From positions 1 to 64,000 of the forward strand of contig JAJEGY010000010.1 of the NCBI GenBank assembly GCA_022819585.1: a stretch of 64,000 bases of DNA, in the 5' to 3' direction. Under the pieces are notes generated by a model. It searched no databases and had not been told where the DNA came from. It saw only the letters and a list, made by a program, of their open reading frames with translations. The translations under genes and the position numbers were made by a program. Shown in pieces: positions 16,326 through 24,328 of this stretch. This DNA is from Dehalococcoidia bacterium. GTDB lineage: Bacteria; Chloroflexota; Dehalococcoidia; Lucifugimonadales; Lucifugimonadaceae. Within the stretch, counting starts at the first letter, position 1. Each line of letters begins with the position of its first letter.

Positions 16326-17111
16326 CTAGTCGTCGTCTTTCCAGAAACGCTCTTCCTCGAAGTGATAGCTGGTGTCGACGTACCGTGCCTTGACGTCTTC
16401 GATCATCCCCGGATGACCGCAGGCGTATATCACCGTCTCAGCTGGATCTAGATTGCGCTCTCTGACGAAGTCCTCAACCAATGTGTTGATCCGGCCTTTG
16501 GGCCCCTGCCAACTGCTGTTGCGCTCTTCATCTGGTCTGCTTACCGAGTGGTAAAACTCGATGTTCTCATGGCTTTCCGCAAGTTGTGACAGTTCATCGT
16601 CATACCCAAACTCGTCCAGATAGCTAGCGCCCTCCAACACGTAGAACTTGTAGTCCTCTCGAGCGACTGGCGCATCGGAGTTCCACTCGGGGTCGTTCAA
16701 GAATTTCCTGAGTATAGAGACATAAGGAGCGACACCCGTGACGGTTCCGACCATGACGTGGTTCTTGAATTCGGGTTTGAAGACGAATATGCCTTTCGCT
16801 CGAGGACGCAACGTCAATTCCGTGCCCACAGACAAATCGAAGAGCACTGGCGTCAAATTCCCATCGGGCGGGGGCACCAGCTCGACGAACAACTCGATCT
16901 CAGGCTCATCAGGAGATGAAACAATCGAATATGGTCTCTCGATACCCTCAGCTCCGATCGTGCAGTACTGCCCCGGTTTGAATGTGAACGGTTGAGCAGG
17001 TTTCAGCCAAATCTTCCACAGATCCTCGGTCAAATCTTCCCGTCTAGTGATTTCACACGTCGTAAACCTGCCCCGTATCGTCGGTCGATTCGTTTGTTGC
17101 TGCTGGGTCAT
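16326..17111 (-). CDS. FNR-type flavin oxidoreductase (ferredoxin/flavodoxin-NADP+ reductase-like)
   Basis: 261 residues from ATG 17111. RPYSIVSSPDEP near residue 60 is the FAD isoalloxazine motif (RxYS), GTVTGVAPYVSIL near 125 the NADP-binding glycine stretch, and YACGHPGMIEDV near 235 the C-terminal nicotinamide side. No [2Fe-2S] ferredoxin domain is attached. The protein is a soluble reductase that moves electrons between NAD(P)H and an iron-sulfur or flavin partner. Possible partner enzymes in the window are oxidoreductases nearby, but none is adjacent enough to assign. Confidence 0.87.
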   Translation of the reverse strand: MTQQQQTNRPTIRGRFTTCEITRREDLTEDLWKIWLKPAQPFTFKPGQYCTIGAEGIERPYSIVSSPDEPEIELFVELVPPPDGNLTPVLFDLSVGTELTLRPRAKGIFVFKPEFKNHVMVGTVTGVAPYVSILRKFLNDPEWNSDAPVAREDYKFYVLEGASYLDEFGYDDELSQLAESHENIEFYHSVSRPDEERNSSWQGPKGRINTLVEDFVRERNLDPAETVIYACGHPGMIEDVKARYVDTSYHFEEERFWKDDD

Positions 17112-17287
17112 ATCGCCTTTCGATTTCAACGTGTTGCGTGAAACAGGTTACAACAATGTTCAGTTTCATCTAGGTTTGGGACCTCGCCGTTGGCTGGTGA
17201 TACCATGATTTCACGATTTCGCTGGCGAATAATCGCTAGACCGAATCCCCGCAAATTCACCGATCGTCGTTTATCAGGGAGACCGAA

Positions 17288-18742
17288 ATGGCAGGACCGA
17301 CTCCTGGAGTTGCCTACAGCATCACCATCAGAGCCGAATACCCCAACCGGCCTGGCATGTTGGGGTTAATTACGTCTGCTATCGGCAGATGCGGCGGTGA
17401 CGCGGCGGCTATCGACGTTGTCTCCACTAACGGAGGGAGGATGATCCGCGACTTCACGATCAACACCTCCGGTGAAGACCATTCCCGAATGGTCATGGAA
17501 GCGATCGAAGCGCTTGATGACGTCTCAGTCAACAGTGTCTCTGACGCAACCTTCTTGATGCACGTGGGCGGAAAGATCGAGATGCGGTCCACCGTGCCTG
17601 TCAGCACGCGCGACGACATGTCCAAAGCCTATACACCGGGCGTCGGCCGCGTCTGCATGGCAATCCATGAAGATCCTGATGCGGTTTGGGCTCTAACGGG
17701 GAAGGGGCGCACGGTTGCTGTTGTCACCGACGGCTCCGCAGTCCTCGGCCTTGGGGATATCGGGGCCGCCGCCGCGTTGCCGGTCATGGAGGGTAAGGCG
17801 CTGCTGTTCAAAGAGTTCGGGCGAGTAGATGCATGGCCCATCTGCGTCGACACTAATGACCCTGACGAGATCGTCAGCATCGTAACCGCTATCGCTCCCG
17901 GTTTCGGTGGCATCAACTTAGAAGACATCAGCGCCCCTCGTTGTTTCCAGATCGAAGAACAGCTGAAAGAGCGGCTCAACATTCCGATTTTCCACGACGA
18001 CCAGCACGGCACGGCTGTCGTTGTGCTCGCTGGGCTGATCAACGCTCTCAAACTAGTAGGCAAAACTCCTGAAGCTTTGAAGACGGTGGTGTTGGGAGCT
18101 GGCGCATCAGGCACAGCTTGCACCAAAATACTCCTTTCATACGGTGTGAAAGACATCATTGGCTTCGATCGAACAGGCGCTTTGTCGCGCGACCGCGATT
18201 ATGAGGGCAATGTGATGAAGCAGTGGTTTGCCGACAACACGAACCCGAATAACGTCAATGGCACCCTCTCGGAATGCATCGAAGGTGCCGACTTTATTCT
18301 CGGGCTTGCCGGTCCTGATCTGCTGACCCGCGAGCAAGTTGCCACCGCGGCCGATAACGCGATCGTGTTCGCTCTATCGAATCCCAACCCGGAGATCTGG
18401 CCCGAAAACATTCCTGAAAACGTCGCCATCATGGCCACTGGTCGCACTGACTACCCCAACCAGATCAACAACTCGCTATGCTTCCCTGGCTTGTTCCGCG
18501 GTGTACTAGACGTTCGTGCTTCCGACATCACCGAGGAGATGAAGATCGCGGCCGCTCAAGCAATCGCAGAAGTCATTCCCGATGAGCATCTGGACCCCGA
18601 TTTCATCATCCCGAGCGTGTTCGACCGAAACGTTGCACGTAATGTCGCGCAACGCGTCGCCATTGCCGCCCAGGATTCTGGCGTCGCCCGCAGGCGTCGC
18701 AGGCAGACGGATGAGGTCTATGCGACTATGCGATCGCGTTAG
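17288..18742 (+). CDS. Malic enzyme with N-terminal ACT domain
   Basis: 484 residues. Residues about 10-85 form an ACT domain (YPNRPGMLGLITSAIGRCGGDAAAIDVV). The malic enzyme part follows: YTPGVGRVCMAI, GDIGAAAALPVMEGKALLFKEFGRVDAWPICVD with the catalytic Lys, FHDDQHGTA with the metal Asp residues, and a Rossmann VVLGAGASGTA. It decarboxylates malate to pyruvate with NAD(P)+. The ACT domain suggests allosteric control by an amino acid or similar ligand; this arrangement is known among bacterial malic enzymes. An FAD oxidoreductase follows after 36 bases. Confidence 0.93.
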   Translation: MAGPTPGVAYSITIRAEYPNRPGMLGLITSAIGRCGGDAAAIDVVSTNGGRMIRDFTINTSGEDHSRMVMEAIEALDDVSVNSVSDATFLMHVGGKIEMRSTVPVSTRDDMSKAYTPGVGRVCMAIHEDPDAVWALTGKGRTVAVVTDGSAVLGLGDIGAAAALPVMEGKALLFKEFGRVDAWPICVDTNDPDEIVSIVTAIAPGFGGINLEDISAPRCFQIEEQLKERLNIPIFHDDQHGTAVVVLAGLINALKLVGKTPEALKTVVLGAGASGTACTKILLSYGVKDIIGFDRTGALSRDRDYEGNVMKQWFADNTNPNNVNGTLSECIEGADFILGLAGPDLLTREQVATAADNAIVFALSNPNPEIWPENIPENVAIMATGRTDYPNQINNSLCFPGLFRGVLDVRASDITEEMKIAAAQAIAEVIPDEHLDPDFIIPSVFDRNVARNVAQRVAIAAQDSGVARRRRRQTDEVYATMRSR

Positions 18743-18778
18743 AGTTGAATTAAAGCTCGAACAGCAAGACTTCCAAAC

Positions 18779-19921
18779 ATGAGTTACGACGCGATCGTGA
18801 TAGGCGGGGGCATCAGTGGATGCGCTGCCGCTTACTACCTCTCATCCGCCGGCCATAGCGTCGCGCTGATTGAAAAGGATGCACCGGCAGCCCATGCTTC
18901 TGGGTTTGCCTTTGGGTCGCTGCACACGCAGTTCCAACCACCCTCGTCTGGTCCGCCAATTGAGTGGTTCCGAGCAGAATCTATTGATCTGCATCATCAA
19001 CTGGCTAATTCGCTACCGGAAGTATCGGGTGTTGACTACCACTTCAAGGAAAAAGCCGGCTTGGTGCTGGCGTTCGACGAAGCCGATGCGGCGCACCTCA
19101 AACCATCGGGCGTCGCTGGATTCCTAAGATCAGAGTGGCCGGAAGATCGTCATGATGTTAGATGGCTGGCGTACGGCGAATTGAGCCATATCGAAGCCCG
19201 AGTGTCGACCGACGTGATAGGTGCTCTTTACCTTGGCGGGATGACCGAGATTTCACCGGAAGGCGTGACAAAAGCGTTGTGGACAGCTTCCGAACGGAAC
19301 GGCGCGGTCATGGTTAATGCCGAAGTGACAGCCATAAACGTCGTTGACGGTATGGTTACAGGCGTCACGACGGACGATGGCTCGATTTCGTCGGGCATTG
19401 TTGTGCTCGCGGCTGGGCCATGGAGCCAATCCGTTTTGCAACGTGGAGCTTCCACTTCCAATTTGAGACTTCCAGTTGCGCCGTTAAAGGGCGAGATTCT
19501 GCGTTACGACTTAGGGGATGAACCTCCGTTGCCAGTCTCTATATGGTGGGGTTCAGACTACGCTTCATCAAAACCAAATGGACTGCTGCACGCGGGGACC
19601 ACGCATACCGACGCAGGTTTTGATGAAGAACCATCTGCAGAGGGTCGAGAGGGGATCCGAAGATCCGCAGAACGCGCGCTTCCGTTCTTGGCGAACAAGA
19701 GGATCGCTGAGCAGACGGCATGCTTGCGACCTGTTACCCCGGATGGATTGCCGATCATCGGCAAGATGCCCGGCGCGCGTGGGCTGGTCGCGGCGACTGG
19801 GGCTGGGCCACTAGGGATTGAGTTGGGTCCCGCGATTGGGAAATTGGCCGCCGAAATCGCACTTCATCAAAGCGAAACGAGTTCAAGATACAGCGGGTTT
19901 AGCCCAGCGCGGTTCGCGTGA
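18779..19921 (+). CDS. FAD-dependent amino-acid oxidase-like protein (DadA/glycine oxidase family)
   Basis: 380 residues. N-terminal dinucleotide fold IGGGISGCAAAYYLSSAG ending in LIEKD, an internal LAAGPWSQSV, and the C-terminal CLRPVTPDGLPIIGKMPG with ATGAGPLGIELGPAIGKLAAE form the DAO family pattern. These flavoproteins oxidise the C-N bond of D-amino acids, glycine, sarcosine or related amines, releasing imine and passing electrons to oxygen or a carrier. No membrane segment is visible. Directly downstream of the ACT-malic enzyme; the pyr leader follows. Confidence 0.87.
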   Translation: MSYDAIVIGGGISGCAAAYYLSSAGHSVALIEKDAPAAHASGFAFGSLHTQFQPPSSGPPIEWFRAESIDLHHQLANSLPEVSGVDYHFKEKAGLVLAFDEADAAHLKPSGVAGFLRSEWPEDRHDVRWLAYGELSHIEARVSTDVIGALYLGGMTEISPEGVTKALWTASERNGAVMVNAEVTAINVVDGMVTGVTTDDGSISSGIVVLAAGPWSQSVLQRGASTSNLRLPVAPLKGEILRYDLGDEPPLPVSIWWGSDYASSKPNGLLHAGTTHTDAGFDEEPSAEGREGIRRSAERALPFLANKRIAEQTACLRPVTPDGLPIIGKMPGARGLVAATGAGPLGIELGPAIGKLAAEIALHQSETSSRYSGFSPARFA

Positions 19922-20008
19922 TAGCATCGATTCTTAGAGTGAATCAGCAACGCATTCTGGAGCCGAAACCCCGCTAAATTCGTTAGGAAAAGCAACAGCC
20001 TTTAATTC

Positions 20009-20029
20009 AGTCCCGTGTGACTGACAAGG
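20009..20029 (+). promoter_or_regulatory. PyrR-binding loop (anti-antiterminator) in the pyr leader
   Basis: The 21 bases starting AGTCC and ending CAAGG match 19 of 21 positions of the PyrR-binding consensus ARUCCNGNGAGGYUNNYAARG, as I recall it. It lies 70 bases before an intrinsic terminator and upstream of pyrR, exactly as in B. subtilis-type pyr attenuators. UMP-bound PyrR would stabilise this loop and favour termination. Confidence 0.8.
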
Positions 20030-20099
20030 TGCGAAAACTCAATATCGGTGTTCGTCGATGTCCATACTTGGACGCGACCGAGCCTGCAAACATGAAAAC

Positions 20100-20133
20100 G
20101 CCCTCGTCGGTCCGCGACGAGGGCTTCTGTTTT
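20100..20133 (+). terminator. pyr operon attenuator terminator
   Basis: GCCCTCGTC and GACGAGGGC form a perfect 9-bp stem around a 7-base loop, followed by TTCTGTTTT. Located between the PyrR-binding loop and pyrR. Confidence 0.88.
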
Positions 20134-20167
20134 AAGACTGGGCAGAACCGAACGAAAACCGATATTG

Positions 20168-20764
20168 ATGTCCACCATCGAACCAAACTTCGAGCGCAAC
20201 TTAATGACCGGCCCTGAAATGCGCCGGGCGTTGGCTCGTATGGCTCATGAGATCATCGAGCGCAACCACGGCGCCGACAACCTCCTCATTGCTGGCATCC
20301 CAACGCGTGGCAAACATCTCGCCGAACGCCTGGCAAACCAGATCGAGCGCTTCGAATCCATACGTCCGATAACGGCTTCGTTGGACCCGTCGAATTTCCG
20401 CGACGACGCGCATCATCGACACACGAACAGCTCAAACGGTGTGACTCGTTCAAATGGGATGGACGAAGTTGATGTGACGGGCATGCGGGTCGTGGTTGCA
20501 GACGACGTGTTCCACACTGGCCGAACCGCTCGAGCCGCGCTTGATGCCTTGATGCAGTCCGGTAGACCTGACTATGTCCATCTCGCCGTCCTCATTAACC
20601 GCGGACACCGCGAGCTGCCAATCAACCCAGACTTTGTCGGACGCAACGTTCCCACATCCCGTGCCGAACGCGTTCATGTGCTCCTCGATGAAGTTGACGG
20701 AGAAGACCGGGTCGCGTTGACAAGAACTAGCGCAGCAACCCAAAACCGGGATGCCGCTACGTGA
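20168..20764 (+). CDS. pyrR: Bifunctional pyr operon attenuator / uracil phosphoribosyltransferase PyrR
   Basis: 198 residues from ATG 20168 (a TTG immediately precedes it; neither has a clear Shine-Dalgarno). RRALARMAHEIIERNHGADNLLIAGIPTRGKHLAERL and the PRPP loop VVVADDVFHTGRTARAALDAL, plus VLINRGHRELPINPDFVGRNVPTS, match PyrR throughout. Family proteins bind pyr mRNA in response to uridine nucleotides and also make UMP from uracil and PRPP. The binding loop and attenuator are present just upstream. An Asn/Ser-rich insertion near residue 80 (HRHTNSSNG) is slightly longer than usual. First gene of the pyrRBC-carAB operon; overlaps pyrB by 4 bases. Confidence 0.95.
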   Translation: MSTIEPNFERNLMTGPEMRRALARMAHEIIERNHGADNLLIAGIPTRGKHLAERLANQIERFESIRPITASLDPSNFRDDAHHRHTNSSNGVTRSNGMDEVDVTGMRVVVADDVFHTGRTARAALDALMQSGRPDYVHLAVLINRGHRELPINPDFVGRNVPTSRAERVHVLLDEVDGEDRVALTRTSAATQNRDAAT

Positions 20765-21756
20765 TTACCACTTTGCCGAAAACATCCCGACAAGCGAGCA
20801 CGGCTTTGATACCGTCGTCTAGGCACCTCCTAGACGTTGATTCACTTTCCTCCGACCAAATCCAAGACCTAGTCGACACTGCCCGTGAATTCCGCGACCT
20901 CCGCGCCTCGACGCGATACAAATCCGACATCCTACGTGGCACTTCCATCTACACCCTCTTCTTCGAAAACAGCACTCGAACCCGCGTCTCCTTCGAACAC
21001 GCCGGCAAAGCACTCGGAGCCGATGTCATCAACATCTCAGCCGCTACCAGCAGCGTCAACAAAGGAGAATCACTCCTCAACACCGCACTGACGCTCGACT
21101 CGATGGGCGTTGATGCGTTAGTCATCCGGCACGCACACTCAGGCGCATCTCACTTTGTATCCCGACACGTCAATGCCACCGTAATAAATGCCGGCGATGG
21201 CGCGCACGCGCACCCCACACAGGCCCTTCTCGACGTGATGACTCTCGAGGCAGAAATCGGCAATATAAGAGGCGCAAAACTCGCAATGATCGGCGACATC
21301 CTGTACTCAAGAGTCGCTCGGTCCGACATCATCGCTTTCCGAAAGATGGGCGTTGAAATCTCCATCGCTGCGCCGCCGACGCTTCTGCCAAATGGCTGGA
21401 CGGCAGGTACCAACTCGCTTAATGTCCCGGACTCAGAGGTTACTGTCCACGAATCCGTTGAAGATGCCGTCAGCGACGCCGATGCAATCATGTGCCTTCG
21501 CCTCCAACTCGAGCGCCAAACCGCTGGCCTGCTTCCAGACGTGAACGAATACTCTCGGGTCTGGGGGATTAACAACCAACGGTTGGCTCTGGCAAAACCT
21601 GACGCTCCGGTCATGCATCCCGGCCCAATGAACGAAGGACTAGAAATCAGTACTGAGGTCGCCCATGGCGGACGAAGCTTGGTCACGACACAAGTCCAAA
21701 ACGGAGTCGCCATGCGAATGGCGGTCCTCGAACATTTCTGCGCCGCCATCGGATAG
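20761..21756 (+). CDS. pyrB: Aspartate carbamoyltransferase, catalytic chain
   Basis: 331 residues, GTG start overlapping the pyrR stop (GTGA), indicating translational coupling. FFENSTRTRVSFEHAGKALGADVIN carries the carbamoyl-phosphate STRTR motif, then SSVNKGESLLNT, VIRHAHSGA and GDGAHAHPTQALLDVMTLEAEIG, and the C-terminal HPGPMNEGLEI. The enzyme joins carbamoyl phosphate and aspartate to give carbamoyl-aspartate, the committed step of pyrimidine synthesis. No pyrI regulatory chain is nearby, so control is probably through PyrR. pyrC begins 5 bases after it. Confidence 0.96.
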   Translation: MITTLPKTSRQASTALIPSSRHLLDVDSLSSDQIQDLVDTAREFRDLRASTRYKSDILRGTSIYTLFFENSTRTRVSFEHAGKALGADVINISAATSSVNKGESLLNTALTLDSMGVDALVIRHAHSGASHFVSRHVNATVINAGDGAHAHPTQALLDVMTLEAEIGNIRGAKLAMIGDILYSRVARSDIIAFRKMGVEISIAAPPTLLPNGWTAGTNSLNVPDSEVTVHESVEDAVSDADAIMCLRLQLERQTAGLLPDVNEYSRVWGINNQRLALAKPDAPVMHPGPMNEGLEISTEVAHGGRSLVTTQVQNGVAMRMAVLEHFCAAIG

Positions 21757-21761
21757 CTGCA

Positions 21762-23114
21762 ATGCGAGAGCAATCACAACCAATAGTCATCCGAAATGGC
21801 CGGGTCATCGACCCTTCCCAAGGATTCGATGCCATCGCCGATGTAGTCGTCATCGGCAGCGCTGTAGTTTCGATTGAATCCCCCGGCACAACCGAACTGT
21901 CCGACGGTTGGACAGAATTCAATGCCAAAGGCAAGATAGTCGCGCCTGGCTTCATCGACCTTCATACCCACCTCCGGACACCCGGCCAAGAGTGGAAAGA
22001 AGACCCCAAAACTGCGTCCGACGCAGCGGTCAGAGGTGGCTTCACAACCATCTGCGCCATGCCCAACACTTACCCGGCGCAAGACAACGCCTCAGTAGTA
22101 GATGCGCTTCTGCAACGCTGCGCATCCGAAGCGGATGTCCGCGTCCGCCTCATAGGAGCCATCACGAAAGCCCGTGAAGGTCATGAACTCGCTCCTATGC
22201 ATGAACTCGCCGATGCCGGCGTGATCGGTTTCTCAGATGATGGCGACCCCGTGATGTCAGCCCACCTGATGCGACAGGCACTGGCCTACTCATCCGACCT
22301 GGACCTCCCAGTCATTAACCATGCCGAAGACCGCGGTCTCGTCTCCGAGTGGGACATGAACGAGGGCCCAGTCGCCACCCACCTAGGCCTGAAGGGCATC
22401 CCTAACAGCGCCGAATCGATGATGATCGCCCGAGACATCGTCCTCGCGCGTATGACTAACGGTCGCCTCCACATTCCTCATGTTTCTACCGCTGAATCCG
22501 TTGAGATAATTCGACGCGCCAAATCCGACTCAATCAATGTCACTGCCGAAGTAACTCCGCATCACCTCGCCCTCACCCAAGAGTGGGTGTACGGCGAATA
22601 CGGCGAAGTGCCGAACACTCTTACCCCGAATGCCTACGCGACCAACGCCAAAATGGCGCCCCCGCTCCGGGCTGAAGCAGATCGACAAGCGTTGATTGAC
22701 GGCCTGTCCGACGGGACGATTGACACCATCGGAACTGATCACGCACCCCACGCCGACACGGACAAAATCTGCACCTTTACTGAGGCCGCAAACGGCATCA
22801 TCGGGTTGGAGACCGCTCTAGCGCTCACCGTCGGGATTGCAGGTATCGGCATCGAAACCGTCATTGAACGATTTACCGTCGGCCCCAGCGCGATTCTCAA
22901 CGATGCCACCATAGGCACCCTCCGACCGGGTATGCCAGCCGACATCACAATCATTGATCCGAATGCTGAGTGGCAGGTCACTTCTGCCACACTCGGATCC
23001 AAAAGCCGTAACACGCCGTTGCTTGATGCCAACGTCAAACCACGCGTCGATGCCACGTTCGTGAACGGCACAAAAATCTGGGACGCCAACGAAAACGGAG
23101 CAGCAGATGCCTAG
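21762..23114 (+). CDS. pyrC: Dihydroorotase (type I, amidohydrolase superfamily)
   Basis: 450 residues, typical of the long PyrC class. Metal and substrate motifs: DLHTHLRTPGQEWKED (residues about 64-79), AMPNT, the His in VINHAEDRG, HIPHVSTAES, and GTDHAPH near residue 330 with the catalytic Asp. The bridging Lys of other type I enzymes is not obvious, the position after HLRTPGQE being filled differently. It cyclises carbamoyl-aspartate to dihydroorotate. Overlaps carA by 8 bases inside the operon. Confidence 0.95.
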   Translation: MREQSQPIVIRNGRVIDPSQGFDAIADVVVIGSAVVSIESPGTTELSDGWTEFNAKGKIVAPGFIDLHTHLRTPGQEWKEDPKTASDAAVRGGFTTICAMPNTYPAQDNASVVDALLQRCASEADVRVRLIGAITKAREGHELAPMHELADAGVIGFSDDGDPVMSAHLMRQALAYSSDLDLPVINHAEDRGLVSEWDMNEGPVATHLGLKGIPNSAESMMIARDIVLARMTNGRLHIPHVSTAESVEIIRRAKSDSINVTAEVTPHHLALTQEWVYGEYGEVPNTLTPNAYATNAKMAPPLRAEADRQALIDGLSDGTIDTIGTDHAPHADTDKICTFTEAANGIIGLETALALTVGIAGIGIETVIERFTVGPSAILNDATIGTLRPGMPADITIIDPNAEWQVTSATLGSKSRNTPLLDANVKPRVDATFVNGTKIWDANENGAADA

Positions 23115-24321
23115 TGATCTTCGCGGTCCGGCGCTCCTAGCTCTCAGCGACGGCTCGATATTTCGTGGCAAACGCCTAGGTGCCGAAACCGACACTGTAG
23201 GTCTTGTCGTCTTCAACACTTCGATGACCGGCTACGAAGAGATGCTTACCGATCCCTCATATGGTGGCCAGATCCTCATCCCAACCTACCCACTCATCGG
23301 CAACTACGGCATCAACCTCAAAGACGCGGAATCCCGCCAAATCCAAGTCAAGGGTTTCGTGGTCCGATCCGATTGTGACGAACCCTCTCACCCTTTGTCA
23401 GAGATGACCGTCCACGAGTATCTCGAACAAAACGGCATACCTGGGATCTCAGGTGTCGATACTCGCGCCATTACTCGACGCATACGCTCAACCGGCGTCA
23501 TGATGGGTGCGATTGTTCAAGGCGACGACCCCGACGCAGCAACCGCCACTCTCGACGCCGCCCAATGGTACGGTGACCAGAACTGGGTCGACGAAGTCGC
23601 AACCAAAGAAGAGTTCGAGTGGCATGGCGACGGCACGTCTGGTACCCGCCCTGCGGAAGAGTTGATCATCCGCTCCAACCGCGCAGGCGTCGAATACACC
23701 GCCGACAAAGACGAACGCCCTCTCCGCATCGCTGTCATCGATTTCGGCGTCAAGTGGAACATCCTGCGAAGCATGATGGCTCGGAATTGCGAAGTCAAAG
23801 TCTTCCCTGCTGATGCCACTGCCGCGGAAGTCAAAACCTACAACCCCGACGGCATCGTGCTATCTCCAGGGCCTGGTGACCCAGCGGTACTCGACGGTCC
23901 AGTCGAGACCATCCGCGAACTATCCAACCTAGCCAGCGGCGATGGCTCCAACGCCATCCCGACTCTTGGAATATGCCTAGGCCATCAGTTAGTAGCCCGA
24001 GCCCTTGGTGCCGACACCTTCATGCTCCATTTCGGACACCGCGGCGGTAACCAACCAGTCCAAGATCTACGAACCGGGCGCGTCTATGTAACCGCCCACA
24101 ATCACGGATACGCTGTCGATCCAGACAAACTGCCCAAACGCCCCGGTGTCAAGGTGACGCACATCAACTTGAACGACAACACCGTCGAGGGTTTAGTCGA
24201 CGAAACTCACGGGATTATGACCATCCAGTTCCACTCGGAGGCATCGCCCGGACCCCACGACAGCGAGATGATCTTCGACCAGTTCGTAGCCGCTGTCAAA
24301 AACCGCGCGACGAACAAGTAG
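23107..24321 (+). CDS. carA: Carbamoyl-phosphate synthase small subunit (glutamine amidotransferase)
   Basis: 404 residues. N-terminal CPSase small-chain domain (LALSDGSIFRGKRLGAET, FNTSMTGYEEMLTDPSYGGQI) then a class I glutamine amidotransferase domain: IAVIDFGVKWNILR, LSPGPGDP, nucleophile Cys in GICLGHQLVARALG, and His-Glu in IQFHSEASPGPHDSE. It supplies ammonia from glutamine to CarB. Sits between pyrC (8-base overlap) and carB (7-base gap). Confidence 0.96.
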   Translation: MPSDLRGPALLALSDGSIFRGKRLGAETDTVGLVVFNTSMTGYEEMLTDPSYGGQILIPTYPLIGNYGINLKDAESRQIQVKGFVVRSDCDEPSHPLSEMTVHEYLEQNGIPGISGVDTRAITRRIRSTGVMMGAIVQGDDPDAATATLDAAQWYGDQNWVDEVATKEEFEWHGDGTSGTRPAEELIIRSNRAGVEYTADKDERPLRIAVIDFGVKWNILRSMMARNCEVKVFPADATAAEVKTYNPDGIVLSPGPGDPAVLDGPVETIRELSNLASGDGSNAIPTLGICLGHQLVARALGADTFMLHFGHRGGNQPVQDLRTGRVYVTAHNHGYAVDPDKLPKRPGVKVTHINLNDNTVEGLVDETHGIMTIQFHSEASPGPHDSEMIFDQFVAAVKNRATNK

Positions 24322-24328
24322 CGACCAT

